Assembly: GCA_900550255.1 (NCBI GenBank)
Contig: URQZ01000004.1
Coordinates: 19,527-83,526, forward strand
Source of the DNA: an uncultured Mycoplasmatota bacterium
GTDB lineage: Bacteria > Bacillota_I > Bacilli_A > RF39 > UBA660
Reading direction: 5' to 3'
Length of the DNA: 64,000 bases
Below are positions 26,319-35,417 of this stretch, in pieces. The stretch's first letter is position 1. Every line of letters starts with the position of its first letter. The notes under the pieces are model-generated. The model had not been told where the DNA came from, did no database searches, and saw only the letters and a list, made by a program, of their open reading frames with translations. The position numbers were made by a program, and so were the translations under genes.

Positions 26319-27902
26319 TCCATATTTTTCAATGTAATCCTCATATGATATCTGCTTATCGCGATAAGTTCCATCCTGTTTAATTTCAATTAATCGATTA
26401 CATACACTTTCTATTATTTCTTGGTCATAAGTTGCTATCACAACTACACCATTAAATTTTTCTAATCCTAAGTTAAGTGAATTTATTGATTCAATATCTA
26501 AATGATTAGTAGGTTCATCTAAAAGCAAAACATTTCCTTTTTCAAGCATTATTTTAGACATCATAACACGAACCTTTTCACCACCTGATAAAACATTAAC
26601 TTTCTTTAAAGATTCTTCTCCCGAAAATAACATTCTACCTAAAAAGCCACGAATAAAACTCTCATCTTTATTTTCAGAATAATTACGAAGCCAATTTACT
26701 AAATCAATTTCTTCTTTAAAATAGTCATCATGGTTTTTAGCAAAATAACTCATGTTAACAGTCGATCCTATTTTTATCTCACCACTATCTGGTTTTATCT
26801 GTCCAGCAATAATTTTAAGTAGTGCTGTTTTAGCTATTTCATTACCACCTATTAAGGCTATTTTATCATCTGGTCGAATAGTTAAATTTAAGTTTTTAAT
26901 TATAACTTCTCCATCTAGGCTATAATTTATTTTTTCTAAACTTATTACTTCTTTTCCTAAATATTTTTCAGGTTCAAAACTGATATATGGATATTTTCTA
27001 GTTGATGGTTTTATTTCATCCAAAACGATTTTATCTAATGCTTTTTTTCTTGAAGTTGCCTGTTTTGATTTAGAAGCATTCGCACTAAATCTAGCAATAA
27101 AATCTTGTAATTCTTTGATTTTCTCTTCTTTTCTTTTATTAGAATCACGCATTTGTTTTTGAATAAGTTCACTAGATTTAAACCAGAAATCATAATTTCC
27201 AACAAAAAGAGTTATTTTTTCATAATCAATATCTACCATATGTGTACAAACTTTGTTTAAAAAATGACGATCATGAGATACAACTAAAACCGTATTTTTA
27301 AAATTGATTAAAAATTCTTCTAACCACATTTTACTTTTAGTATCAAGTCCATTAGTAGGTTCATCTAAAAGTAAAATATCAGGTTCTCCAAATAATGCAC
27401 GTGCTAATAAAACCTTAACTTTTTCCTTATCTTCTAACTCAGACATAAATTTATCATTACATGAATTATCTAAACCAAGTCCAGCAAGTAAAATGGCAGC
27501 GTCACTTTCTGCTTGCCATCCATTTTTTTCTTCAAATTTAGCTTCTAATTCACCAGCTCTAATTCCATCTTCCATACTAAAATCTGGTTTCATATAAATT
27601 GCTTCTTTTTCTTTCATAATATCATAAAGTTCCGTATCTCCAGAAATAACAGTATCAATTACTTTATATTCATCAAATTCATTATGATTTTGACGCAAAA
27701 CAGAAATTCTTTCATTTTTTCCGATAATGACCTCACCTTTTGTTGATTCTACTTCTCCACTAATAATTTTTAAAAAAGTAGATTTACCAGCTCCATTAGC
27801 ACCAATTATTCCATAACAGTTATCATCTTTAAATTCTAGGTTTACATTTTCAAAAAGTGTACGTGTTCCAAAACGTAAACTAACATTATTTATCTTTAAC
27901 AT
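26307..27902 (-). CDS. ykpA: ABC-F family ATPase (YkpA/YbiT type)
   Basis: A duplicated-ATPase ABC-F protein of 531 residues that would act on the ribosome, not in transport (no membrane segments). The first domain has Walker A GANGAGKST near 37-45 and LLLDEPTNGLD. The linker (KQMRDSNKRKEEKIKELQDFIARFSANASKSKQ) is the P-site tRNA interaction motif region. The second domain has LSGGEKVRVM and LLLDEPTNHLD. Two elements are degenerate: the first signature reads MSELEDKEKVKVLLA and the second Walker A reads GGNEIAKT. Similar changes occur in YkpA/YbiT relatives, so they support the subfamily and not decay. Confidence 0.88.
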   Translation of the reverse strand: MLKINNVSLRFGTRTLFENVNLEFKDDNCYGIIGANGAGKSTFLKIISGEVESTKGEVIIGKNERISVLRQNHNEFDEYKVIDTVISGDTELYDIMKEKEAIYMKPDFSMEDGIRAGELEAKFEEKNGWQAESDAAILLAGLGLDNSCNDKFMSELEDKEKVKVLLARALFGEPDILLLDEPTNGLDTKSKMWLEEFLINFKNTVLVVSHDRHFLNKVCTHMVDIDYEKITLFVGNYDFWFKSSELIQKQMRDSNKRKEEKIKELQDFIARFSANASKSKQATSRKKALDKIVLDEIKPSTRKYPYISFEPEKYLGKEVISLEKINYSLDGEVIIKNLNLTIRPDDKIALIGGNEIAKTALLKIIAGQIKPDSGEIKIGSTVNMSYFAKNHDDYFKEEIDLVNWLRNYSENKDESFIRGFLGRMLFSGEESLKKVNVLSGGEKVRVMMSKIMLEKGNVLLLDEPTNHLDIESINSLNLGLEKFNGVVVIATYDQEIIESVCNRLIEIKQDGTYRDKQISYEDYIEKYGIDN

Positions 27903-27954
27903 AGAAACCTCCTTATTTTTAAGTTATATAGCCACTTTTTTAATTATATCAAAA

Positions 27955-27979
27955 AAATAGGATTTTTCCTACTTTTTTA
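27955..27979 (-). terminator. Intrinsic terminator of the transglutaminase-like gene
   Basis: On the minus strand AAAAAAGTAGGA pairs with TCCTATTTTTTT across an AAAA loop, overlapping the stop codon. Confidence 0.7.
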
Positions 27980-29453
27980 CATTAACTTTACCTTTTCTAG
28001 ACTTTAGTTCTCTTTTTAAAATATTTAAAAATTCTATTCTTTTTATGTCTTTTTCTACTTTTTCATCTAAATTATTACCATCAATTGTTTTTAAATATTT
28101 AACATTATCAAAATAACCATTTATATCATCAAAAATAACCTCTAAAAGTTTTTCTTCCTGAGATTTTGGAAAATTACAATCAATCATCTTTTTAAAAGAA
28201 TCAATATCTAGTTTATATTCATTTGGATCTATTAGATATTCTATTCTCTTAATTTTATATAAAGCTTCTATCATGACATCTTTTTTTATTTTCTTTATAA
28301 ATAGTTTTTGATATTCTTCATGTATTTTTTGAACCTTTTCAAAATCAATACTATCATTTTTAAATTCAGATTCTATTTTTCTACACTTTTGAATAAGTTC
28401 TTTATTTCCTATTTTATTTGCTAACTCCATCATTCCTTTTAAATATAATTGAATAGAATTCATTGTCAAAATATCCGGAGCAGCTATAGCTTTAAACCTA
28501 TCAGCCGTATTATATCTATCATTTAATTGTTCTACACCTAATTTATAACCAATAGTTAAATTATTATATTTTTCTTTTATTCCAACTGCATATTTTAATG
28601 GTAACAAAAATAGTTTATAGTTATTAATATAATCATAATCTTTTTCATTTTTTTTAGTTGCCACTACAGCATCAATCTCAAAAAATTGATGTACATTATA
28701 ATAATCATCATTTATATATACTAAATTGGATGCATGACCAATATTGCCTTCAAAAGGTTTCCAAAGTATTTTTTCACAATTAATATTTAAAGCATTACAA
28801 ACGGCTGAAATAACATTAGCATAACCCTCACATACAACATAATCATTATTTAAAACTTCATTAATATCCCTTGAAGTACTTTGATCTTTATCATAAGCTT
28901 TATATGGCTTTTTTCTTACTTTATCATATAAAAAAATTATTTGTTCTAATGGCGTTAAATCATATTTTTTTATTTCTCTCTTCATTTTATCTATTAATTT
29001 ATAAGAATTTAAAACTTCATTATAACTTAAAAGTGAATAATTATTGTATTTATCTTTAAATTTAATTTTATCATTAAACTTATTATTACTTAATAATGAA
29101 TTAATCTCATTATCTTTAACTTTAGTTATATCAATTATACAACCATTAAAAAATACCTCATTTATTCTTTTAAAAGAATTAGAACTAAATGAATCTATAC
29201 TTATTTCACAATTTCCATCTTTAATTTTTTGATTTAACATTTCCACTACTTTGTCATATAATTGAAAAATGTCCATACCAGATTCATTATATTTATCATA
29301 TGCCTCATACTCAAATTTAAGTGTTTTTCTATATTTCTTAGATATTTTAGGATAAATATCAGAAATACCATTTACCATAACATTAATATCAATTGGATTT
29401 GAATAAATACCTAATTTATCTTTTTCATTTTTTATAATTATACTTAGATTCAT
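27969..29453 (-). CDS. Transglutaminase-like protein, cytosolic
   Basis: A 494-residue protein whose centre matches the transglutaminase-like fold. NDYVVCEGYANVISAVCNALN carries the candidate nucleophile Cys near residue 212, followed by GHASNLVYINDDYYNVHQFF with the catalytic His and the position of the third residue. Papain-like activity is therefore possible, either cross-linking or proteolytic. There is no signal peptide or membrane anchor, unlike most bacterial family members that act outside the cell. The flanking helical regions are not recognised. GGAGTGATATT precedes the ATG. Confidence 0.7.
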   Translation of the reverse strand: MNLSIIIKNEKDKLGIYSNPIDINVMVNGISDIYPKISKKYRKTLKFEYEAYDKYNESGMDIFQLYDKVVEMLNQKIKDGNCEISIDSFSSNSFKRINEVFFNGCIIDITKVKDNEINSLLSNNKFNDKIKFKDKYNNYSLLSYNEVLNSYKLIDKMKREIKKYDLTPLEQIIFLYDKVRKKPYKAYDKDQSTSRDINEVLNNDYVVCEGYANVISAVCNALNINCEKILWKPFEGNIGHASNLVYINDDYYNVHQFFEIDAVVATKKNEKDYDYINNYKLFLLPLKYAVGIKEKYNNLTIGYKLGVEQLNDRYNTADRFKAIAAPDILTMNSIQLYLKGMMELANKIGNKELIQKCRKIESEFKNDSIDFEKVQKIHEEYQKLFIKKIKKDVMIEALYKIKRIEYLIDPNEYKLDIDSFKKMIDCNFPKSQEEKLLEVIFDDINGYFDNVKYLKTIDGNNLDEKVEKDIKRIEFLNILKRELKSRKGKVNVKK

Positions 29454-29507
29454 AATATCACTCCATAAATATAGAAATTATAATACAATTAAAAAACTAC
29501 AATGTCA

Positions 29508-29541
29508 ACAAAAAAATAAGCTTTAGCGCCTATTTTTTACT
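29508..29541 (-). terminator. Intrinsic terminator of the thioredoxin-like gene
   Basis: AAAAAATAGGC and GCTTATTTTTTT pair on the minus strand with one G·U, overlapping the stop codon. Confidence 0.75.
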
Positions 29542-30045
29542 GAATCCGTTTTTCTCTAAGAATTTTGCATAATCATCATATTCTGAATATCCTACATGGC
29601 TATCAACAATTTTATTATCTTTAACTAATAATACAGTTGGTGTAGCACCATAGTTTTCTTCAAAGAAATCTTTATCTAAATCTACAATCTTAGATTGGCC
29701 ATCAGAATCTACTGTTGAAATATCTAAATATAATGTTTCATATCCATATTCTTCTTGGGCTTTTTGTAAGTTTGGTAAGAATTGTACACAATATCCACAA
29801 GTTGAACGTCCCATATAAATAACTTTCATTTCACTAGATTTAAATGCATCAACAACACCATCTACATCAATACTAGTAAACATACTTACATCATATTCAG
29901 TATTTTCTTCTGTATCATCTGTTTTTGTTTCTTCCTTCTTAACACTACCATTTGTTGTAATAACAACAAGTATATTAATTAAAAGAAGAGCAATTATGAC
30001 ATATAAACATTTTAAAATTTTATTCATTATTTCTTTACTTTCCAT
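29530..30045 (-). CDS. Membrane-anchored thioredoxin-like protein
   Basis: A 171-residue protein with one N-terminal membrane helix (CLYVIIALLLINILVVITT), an acidic linker and a thioredoxin fold facing outside. The active site is STCGYCVQFLPNLQKAQ (CGYC), and the cis-proline is in GATPTVLLVKDNKIV. It probably acts in extracytoplasmic thiol chemistry, as a bacteriocin-type PedC/BrcD-like or general disulfide protein. The ATG at 30045 is chosen for its GGGAGGAAT; the frame is open ten codons further upstream. Confidence 0.85.
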   Translation of the reverse strand: MESKEIMNKILKCLYVIIALLLINILVVITTNGSVKKEETKTDDTEENTEYDVSMFTSIDVDGVVDAFKSSEMKVIYMGRSTCGYCVQFLPNLQKAQEEYGYETLYLDISTVDSDGQSKIVDLDKDFFEENYGATPTVLLVKDNKIVDSHVGYSEYDDYAKFLEKNGFSKK

Positions 30046-30117
30046 CTTTATTCCTCCCACTAATAAACATATCAAATTTTCAAATTTTTTTCAATCTTTT
30101 TCTTCTAATTTTCACAA

Positions 30118-33066
30118 TTACATTTTAATTTCTTCTAGTTTAACACTAACTAATTTACTTACACCAGATTCTTGCATCGTAATCCCATATAAAACATCAG
30201 CATATTCCATTGTTTTCTTTTTATGGGTAATTAAAATAAATTGTGTTTTTTCTTTTAAATTTGTCAAATAGCTACCAAAAGCATCTACATTAACTTCATC
30301 TAAAGCCGCTTCTACTTCATCTAAAATACAAAATGGAACTGGTCTTGATTTTAGAATGGCAAATAATAAACTTATAGCTGTAAATGTTTTTTCACCACCC
30401 GATAATAATGAGATACTAGTTAATTTTTTACCTGGAGGTGATGCAACAATTTCAATTCCTGTTTCTAACATATTTTCAGGTTCTGTAAGTTTCAATACGG
30501 CATTACCACCTTTAAATAATTCCTTAAATGTTTGAGTGAAATTTGCTTGAATTGTTTTAAATGTAGTTTCAAATTCATTTTTCATCACATTATCCATCTC
30601 ATCAATAATTTCAAGTAAGGTATTCTCAGCTTTAACTAAATCTTCTTTTTGATTATTTAAAAATTCATAACGCTCACTTACTTCTTCATATTCTTCAATA
30701 GCATTTATATTTACAGGACCTAAATTATTTATTTCTTTTTTAAGTGTACTTACCAAATTTCTTGCCTGTTCTTCTTCCATATTAAGTTCATATAGTTGAA
30801 AAGCTTTTTCATAAGTTAAACTATAAGTTTCATTTAATTTATTTAATAAATTATCTAGTTTAACATCCATTCTAGTTACTTCTATTTCTAATTCTTTTAA
30901 TTCTTTATTTTTTGAATTAAATAAACTATTTTCTCTTTTTAATGAAAATTCAAATTCCTCTAATTTAGTATTTAAATCATCACGTTTTTTCACAACATTT
31001 TCTAAATCGGTTTCTAATTTTGTTTTCAATTCTAATTCCTCATAGTATTTTTTCAAAAGTTTCTGTTCTTCATTATCTAAATTATTATTTAGCATTCCTT
31101 CTGTTCCACTTATTTCTTTTTGAATGGAATTATATTTTTCTTGATTTTCCTCTAAATTATTTATTTTATTCAATCTACTTTGTTCTGTTGCAATATAATT
31201 TCTATGTTTTGTATATATTTTATCTTCGATATTTTTTAATTCATCGTCATTTTCATTAATATGATTTTCTAAATCTTTTATATTATTAATAATATTATCT
31301 AACAATTTTAAATTATTTTCTAATTCGTATTTTTCTGTAATTATATTTTTAGATTTTATTTGACTACCACCCGTTAGTGATCCACCAACGTGAAGTAAAT
31401 TTCCATCTAAAGTAACCACCCTATAACGATAATTTATACTTCTACTAATAGTGTTAGCGCTATCAATATCTTTTGCAACAATAACATTTCCTAGTTGATT
31501 TTCAATTATGTTTTTATATTTTAAATCATATTTAACTAAATTTGAAGCAACATCAACAAAACCATCAACGGTCTTAATTTTTTGAATACTATCTGAATCT
31601 ATATATTTAGGTTTTATGATATTAAGTGGGAAAAATGTTACTCTACCTAAATTATTGCTTTTTAAATAATTAATTGCTTCCTTAGCGCATATTTCATCAT
31701 CAACTACAATATTAGTTGATGCATACCCTAAAACCGTACTTATTGCAAGCATATGTGACTCATCAAATTCAATTAAAGAACCAATAACGTTATGTATACC
31801 TCTTAACTTTGGATTATCTAAAACTGTTTTTACAGCATGTGGCAATGAACTATTATTATCAATTGATTCTCTAAGATATGTTATTTTGTTTTCAATTATA
31901 TTTTTTTCTCTTATTTTTTTAGTTAATTCTTGTTCATAAGTATTTTTACGAGTTGTAATACGATTTTTTTCATTTTCTAATTTTTCTAGTTCTACTTTTA
32001 TATCATTAACAGCAGTTTCAATACTTTCTATTTCATATTTAAAAATATTAATGTCTTTACTAAGTTTTAATTCCTGTTCTCTTAATTCAATTAAGTTATT
32101 ATGAAGCTTGGTATCAGCAACAGCGTATTTTTGTCTTTCAATTAAAATATTCTTTTCACTATTTATTTTTTCAACTTCTTCTGTTTTTTTAAGCAAATCT
32201 TGTTGTAATTTATTTAATTTTAAATTCAACTTATTAAGTTCTACTTTATATTCTTCTATTTCTACTTCACTATTATTATTAGTTGTTGAAATTGACATTA
32301 TTTCTTTATTTAATTCTTCTATTTTTTGTTTATTCATTTGATATTTAAAATTCAAATTAGTAATATCATTTGTAATAACAGCTACTTCTATTTTTTCAAG
32401 TTTTTCCTTTTTTTCTTTATAAATAATAGCTTTTTCTTTTTGTTCTCTTAGAGGACTAACACGATTATCAAGTTCAGAAATAATATCATTAACACGATTC
32501 ATATTATCATGAGTTCTTTCTAGTTTTCTTAGAGCTTCTTTTTTCCTTGTTTTATACTTTAAAACACCAGCTGCTTCCTCAAAAATAACTCTTCTTTCAC
32601 TTGGTTTACTACTAATTATTTCTTCTATTTTTCCTTGAGAAATTATATTAAAGCTTTCCTTAGCAATACCACTATCCATAAGTAGATCTGTTACATCTTT
32701 TAATCTACATTTTTCATTATTAATCAAATATTCGTTTGTTCCATCTTTATATACACGTCTTTTAATTGACACTTCCTCATAGGGACTATTTAAATATTTA
32801 TCTGAATTATCAAAAATTAAATTAACGGTCGCAACATTCATCGGACGTCTGGATTTACTTCCGGAGAAAATAACATCTGTCATATTTCCATCACCACGAA
32901 GTGATTTTACAGATTGTTCTCCTAAAACCCATCTAACAGCATCTACAACGTTACTTTTACCACTTCCATTTGGTCCAACTATTCCCGTTATTGTATTTGG
33001 AAGTTCAATTGAAATTTTATCAGCAAATGACTTAAATCCACTTGCTTCAATTTTCTTTAAATACAT
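30118..33066 (-). CDS. smc: Chromosome segregation ATPase SMC, short-armed
   Basis: Condensin subunit that organises and segregates the chromosome with ScpA/ScpB. 982 residues against about 1,190 in B. subtilis. N-terminal head with Walker A GPNGSGKSN (32-40), coiled coil about 170-400, hinge about 405-565 (GIHNVIGSLIEFDESHMLA, VTLDGNLLHVGGSLTGGS), return coiled coil, then the C-terminal head with LLSGGEKTFTAISLLFA and FCILDEVEAALDE. Heads and hinge are complete, so the missing length comes from about 100 residues in each arm. rnc, normally upstream, and ftsY, normally downstream, are not adjacent. Confidence 0.95.
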   Translation of the reverse strand: MYLKKIEASGFKSFADKISIELPNTITGIVGPNGSGKSNVVDAVRWVLGEQSVKSLRGDGNMTDVIFSGSKSRRPMNVATVNLIFDNSDKYLNSPYEEVSIKRRVYKDGTNEYLINNEKCRLKDVTDLLMDSGIAKESFNIISQGKIEEIISSKPSERRVIFEEAAGVLKYKTRKKEALRKLERTHDNMNRVNDIISELDNRVSPLREQKEKAIIYKEKKEKLEKIEVAVITNDITNLNFKYQMNKQKIEELNKEIMSISTTNNNSEVEIEEYKVELNKLNLKLNKLQQDLLKKTEEVEKINSEKNILIERQKYAVADTKLHNNLIELREQELKLSKDINIFKYEIESIETAVNDIKVELEKLENEKNRITTRKNTYEQELTKKIREKNIIENKITYLRESIDNNSSLPHAVKTVLDNPKLRGIHNVIGSLIEFDESHMLAISTVLGYASTNIVVDDEICAKEAINYLKSNNLGRVTFFPLNIIKPKYIDSDSIQKIKTVDGFVDVASNLVKYDLKYKNIIENQLGNVIVAKDIDSANTISRSINYRYRVVTLDGNLLHVGGSLTGGSQIKSKNIITEKYELENNLKLLDNIINNIKDLENHINENDDELKNIEDKIYTKHRNYIATEQSRLNKINNLEENQEKYNSIQKEISGTEGMLNNNLDNEEQKLLKKYYEELELKTKLETDLENVVKKRDDLNTKLEEFEFSLKRENSLFNSKNKELKELEIEVTRMDVKLDNLLNKLNETYSLTYEKAFQLYELNMEEEQARNLVSTLKKEINNLGPVNINAIEEYEEVSERYEFLNNQKEDLVKAENTLLEIIDEMDNVMKNEFETTFKTIQANFTQTFKELFKGGNAVLKLTEPENMLETGIEIVASPPGKKLTSISLLSGGEKTFTAISLLFAILKSRPVPFCILDEVEAALDEVNVDAFGSYLTNLKEKTQFILITHKKKTMEYADVLYGITMQESGVSKLVSVKLEEIKM

Positions 33067-33094
33067 ATTACCACTCTTTCATAACTCATTTTTT

Positions 33095-33124
33095 ATTATA
33101 CTATATTTTAAAGTAATAAGGCAA
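33095..33124 (-). promoter_or_regulatory. Sigma-A promoter of smc
   Basis: On the minus strand TTGCCT (33124-33119), 18 bp, TATAAT (33100-33095), directly after the terminator of the preceding gene. Confidence 0.6.
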
Positions 33125-33125
33125 A

Positions 33126-33150
33126 TAAAAAGATTCCTTTTTGGAATCTA
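33126..33150 (-). terminator. Intrinsic terminator of the zinc-ribbon gene
   Basis: AGATTCC-AAAAA-GGAATCTTTTTATTT on the minus strand, overlapping the stop codon. Confidence 0.8.
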
Positions 33151-33711
33151 ATTACATGAATATCCTGCTTTTTCTAAACTTTTTTTCATTGTGTCATAAT
33201 TATTATCTTCATCAACTGATAAAATTCCTGACATTTTGCTAACTTCGGCTGATACTTTAACTTCAATGACATTTCCATTTAAAGACATACTTGCTTTTCC
33301 ACCATTATCCTTAACTTCTTTTATAGAACTATCAAGTTGTTTTTTAAAGGCCTTATATAAAATATCTTTATATTGTTTTTGCTCACTTAAATCAACACTC
33401 ATATTAAAATTTGCTTTTTTTGCTTTTTCACTGATAAATTTAGCAGTAAATTCGCCTTTCATTTTCATACCAGATTGTTCTTGTTTAATTGTGCATTTTA
33501 AAGTTTTTGGTCTAATTGATATAAGTATTCCACCTACTACAACTATAATTATAACAGCTACTATTGCAACTATAATAACAGGATTTGTTCTTTTAGGTTT
33601 GTTTTTTGTATTATCACTTGCAGTATTATTTACCTCTTCTAATGCCTCACCACAGCTTTTACAAAATTTTGCTCCCTCTTCATTTTGAAAATCACATTTT
33701 TTACACTTCAT
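33148..33711 (-). CDS. Zinc-ribbon membrane protein with extracellular domain
   Basis: A 187-residue protein. The N-terminal zinc ribbon CKKCDFQNEEGAKFCKSCG is followed by a Lys/Asn linker, one strong membrane helix near 45-66 (VIIVAIVAVIIIVVVGGILI) and a C-terminal extracellular domain of about 115 residues, beginning LKCTIKQEQSGMKMKGEF and ending at a Cys, that may form a disulfide with the Cys after the membrane. The repeated KANFNMSVDL and ASMSLNGNVIEVKVSAEV strands recall small bacterial lipoprotein folds. The function is unknown. Confidence 0.75.
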   Translation of the reverse strand: MKCKKCDFQNEEGAKFCKSCGEALEEVNNTASDNTKNKPKRTNPVIIVAIVAVIIIVVVGGILISIRPKTLKCTIKQEQSGMKMKGEFTAKFISEKAKKANFNMSVDLSEQKQYKDILYKAFKKQLDSSIKEVKDNGGKASMSLNGNVIEVKVSAEVSKMSGILSVDEDNNYDTMKKSLEKAGYSCN

Positions 33712-33783
33712 AACTTTACTCCCTCTATCAATTACAGCATCTAAATACTGTCACCGTAAACATAACATTTTTAAATCTTTATG

Positions 33784-34605
33784 TCAAATATCTTTCTGAC
33801 AATTTTCACAATAATATGTACCTCTTCCACCTATTCTTATCTTAGTTATTTTTTTATTACATTTTGGACATATTTCTTTATTATGAACTAGAAGTTCATT
33901 TTGAAATCTACCATGTACCCCTTCACTAGATTCATAGCTTCTTATTGTTGTTCCACCTAATTTTATAGCTTTTTCTAAAACGTTTTTTGTATTATCAATA
34001 ATTGATTGTAATTCTTTCTCATTTAATTTAAATGCTTGCTTTAAAGGATTAATTCGTCCTAAAAAAAGAATTTCATCAGCATATATATTTCCAATACCAA
34101 CTATTATTTTTTGATCTAATAAAACCGTTTTTATAGGTAATTTTTTGTTTTTATATTTTTCTTTTAAATATTTTGTATTTAAATTATTATCCCAAGGTTC
34201 AAGTCCTAATTCATTTAATGGTTTTTGATTCAAAATATTTTCTTTCTCTATCAGATGCATTCGCCCAAATTTTCGAGTATCACAATATCTTAATTCTGTA
34301 TTATCATTAAGTAAAAAACTTATATGTTCATGTTTTTCAATTTTAGAACCAATTTTTCTAATATGATATTTACCTTCCATACGTAAATGACTAAGTAAAT
34401 AATAATGATCTAGTTCAAACATTAACCATTTACCACGTCTTTTTATATCATTTATTTTTTCATTAATAATTTTCTTTTTAAATTCTTCTTGCGTTGGGTA
34501 TTCAATAATTTTATCATAAATAACATTAACACCTACTATTGTTTTATTTACAAGTATTTTTTTTAAATTATTTTTAACTGTTTCTACTTCAGGTAATTCT
34601 GGCAT
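33784..34605 (-). CDS. mutM: Formamidopyrimidine-DNA glycosylase
   Basis: Bifunctional DNA glycosylase/AP lyase that removes 8-oxoguanine and formamidopyrimidines. 273 residues. The mature N-terminal proline is the catalytic nucleophile, so the protein must begin MPELPEVET; this places the start at ATG 34605, supported by GAGGTGA, and not three codons upstream. Also visible are the GRINPLKQAFKLNEKE helix region and the C-terminal zinc finger (CPKCNKKITKIRIGGRGTYYCENC). It is complete. Confidence 0.95.
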   Translation of the reverse strand: MPELPEVETVKNNLKKILVNKTIVGVNVIYDKIIEYPTQEEFKKKIINEKINDIKRRGKWLMFELDHYYLLSHLRMEGKYHIRKIGSKIEKHEHISFLLNDNTELRYCDTRKFGRMHLIEKENILNQKPLNELGLEPWDNNLNTKYLKEKYKNKKLPIKTVLLDQKIIVGIGNIYADEILFLGRINPLKQAFKLNEKELQSIIDNTKNVLEKAIKLGGTTIRSYESSEGVHGRFQNELLVHNKEICPKCNKKITKIRIGGRGTYYCENCQKDI

Positions 34606-34660
34606 AATATTCACCTCATTTATATTTTAGCACAACAATTAAATTTTTTTATTTTTTTTC

Positions 34661-34689
34661 TTTGTATTTTTTCTAATAAGTGATATAAT
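34661..34689 (+). promoter_or_regulatory. Sigma-A promoter of gmk with extended -10
   Basis: TTGTAT at 34662-34667, 16 bp, TATAAT at 34684-34689, with TG at 34681-34682 forming an extended -10. Confidence 0.6.
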
Positions 34690-34716
34690 CTTTCTATTAA
34701 TAAAGAAGGTGTAATT

Positions 34717-35397
34717 ATGATTAAATTAAAAGAAAAAGGACAATTAATTGTTTTATCTGGACCAAGTGGTTGTGGTAAAGACACAATTTGTTCAGAAGTT
34801 TTAAAGAAAAATAAAAATACTTGGTTATCTATCTCTTGTACATCAAGACAACCTCGTGGAAAAGAAGTAAATGGTAAAGATTACTTTTTCCTTACAAACG
34901 AAGAATTTGAAGAAAAAATTAAAAATAATGATTTCTTAGAATATGCAAAGTACAACAATTGCTACTACGGAACTCCTAAAAGTAAAATAGATGAATATCT
35001 AAATAAAGGAATTGATGTTATTCTTGTAATTGAAGTACAAGGAGCTTTAGAAGTTAAAGAAAAAGTAAAAGATGCTCTATTTATTTTTATACTGCCACCA
35101 AGTATGAAAGAATTAAAACGAAGACTTAAATCACGTGGTACAGAAGATGAAGAAAAAATTATGAATCGCTTTAAAATAGCATATAAAGAAATAAACCAAA
35201 TAACAAAATATAACTATGTTGTTGTAAATGACGAAATAGAAGAGGCTGTAACTAAAGTTAACTCTATTATAATATCTGAAAAATGTAGAGTTGATCGTAT
35301 TGAAGAAGTATTCTTAAACAATGAAGAAGAATTAATTCATGAAACTCTAATGGAAAAAGAATTTGATAACAGTGTTGATGAAATAGGAAAAAAATGA
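34717..35397 (+). CDS. gmk: Guanylate kinase
   Basis: Phosphorylates GMP to GDP with ATP, an essential step of guanine nucleotide synthesis. 226 residues. P-loop SGPSGCGKDT at 15-24, GMP-binding SISCTSRQPRGKEVNGKDYFFL, and the lid region near RLKSRGTEDEEKIMNRF. The C-terminus carries an extra acidic tail of about 20 residues beyond the usual end. The stop codon is TGA (35395-35397), evidence for the standard bacterial code. It has no coupled rpoZ or remA gene here. Confidence 0.95.
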   Translation: MIKLKEKGQLIVLSGPSGCGKDTICSEVLKKNKNTWLSISCTSRQPRGKEVNGKDYFFLTNEEFEEKIKNNDFLEYAKYNNCYYGTPKSKIDEYLNKGIDVILVIEVQGALEVKEKVKDALFIFILPPSMKELKRRLKSRGTEDEEKIMNRFKIAYKEINQITKYNYVVVNDEIEEAVTKVNSIIISEKCRVDRIEEVFLNNEEELIHETLMEKEFDNSVDEIGKK

Positions 35398-35417
35398 TAT
35401 TCACATATCATTTTTTA
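35391..35417. terminator. Bidirectional terminator between gmk and asnB
   Basis: AAAAATGATAT-TCAC-ATATCATTTTTT with T-runs on both strands. It overlaps the ends of both convergent genes. Confidence 0.8.

Noticed and set aside
26307..27902. Degenerate ABC-F as a pseudogene
   Set aside because: The altered first signature and second Walker A motifs are also altered in intact YkpA/YbiT relatives, and the frame is full length.
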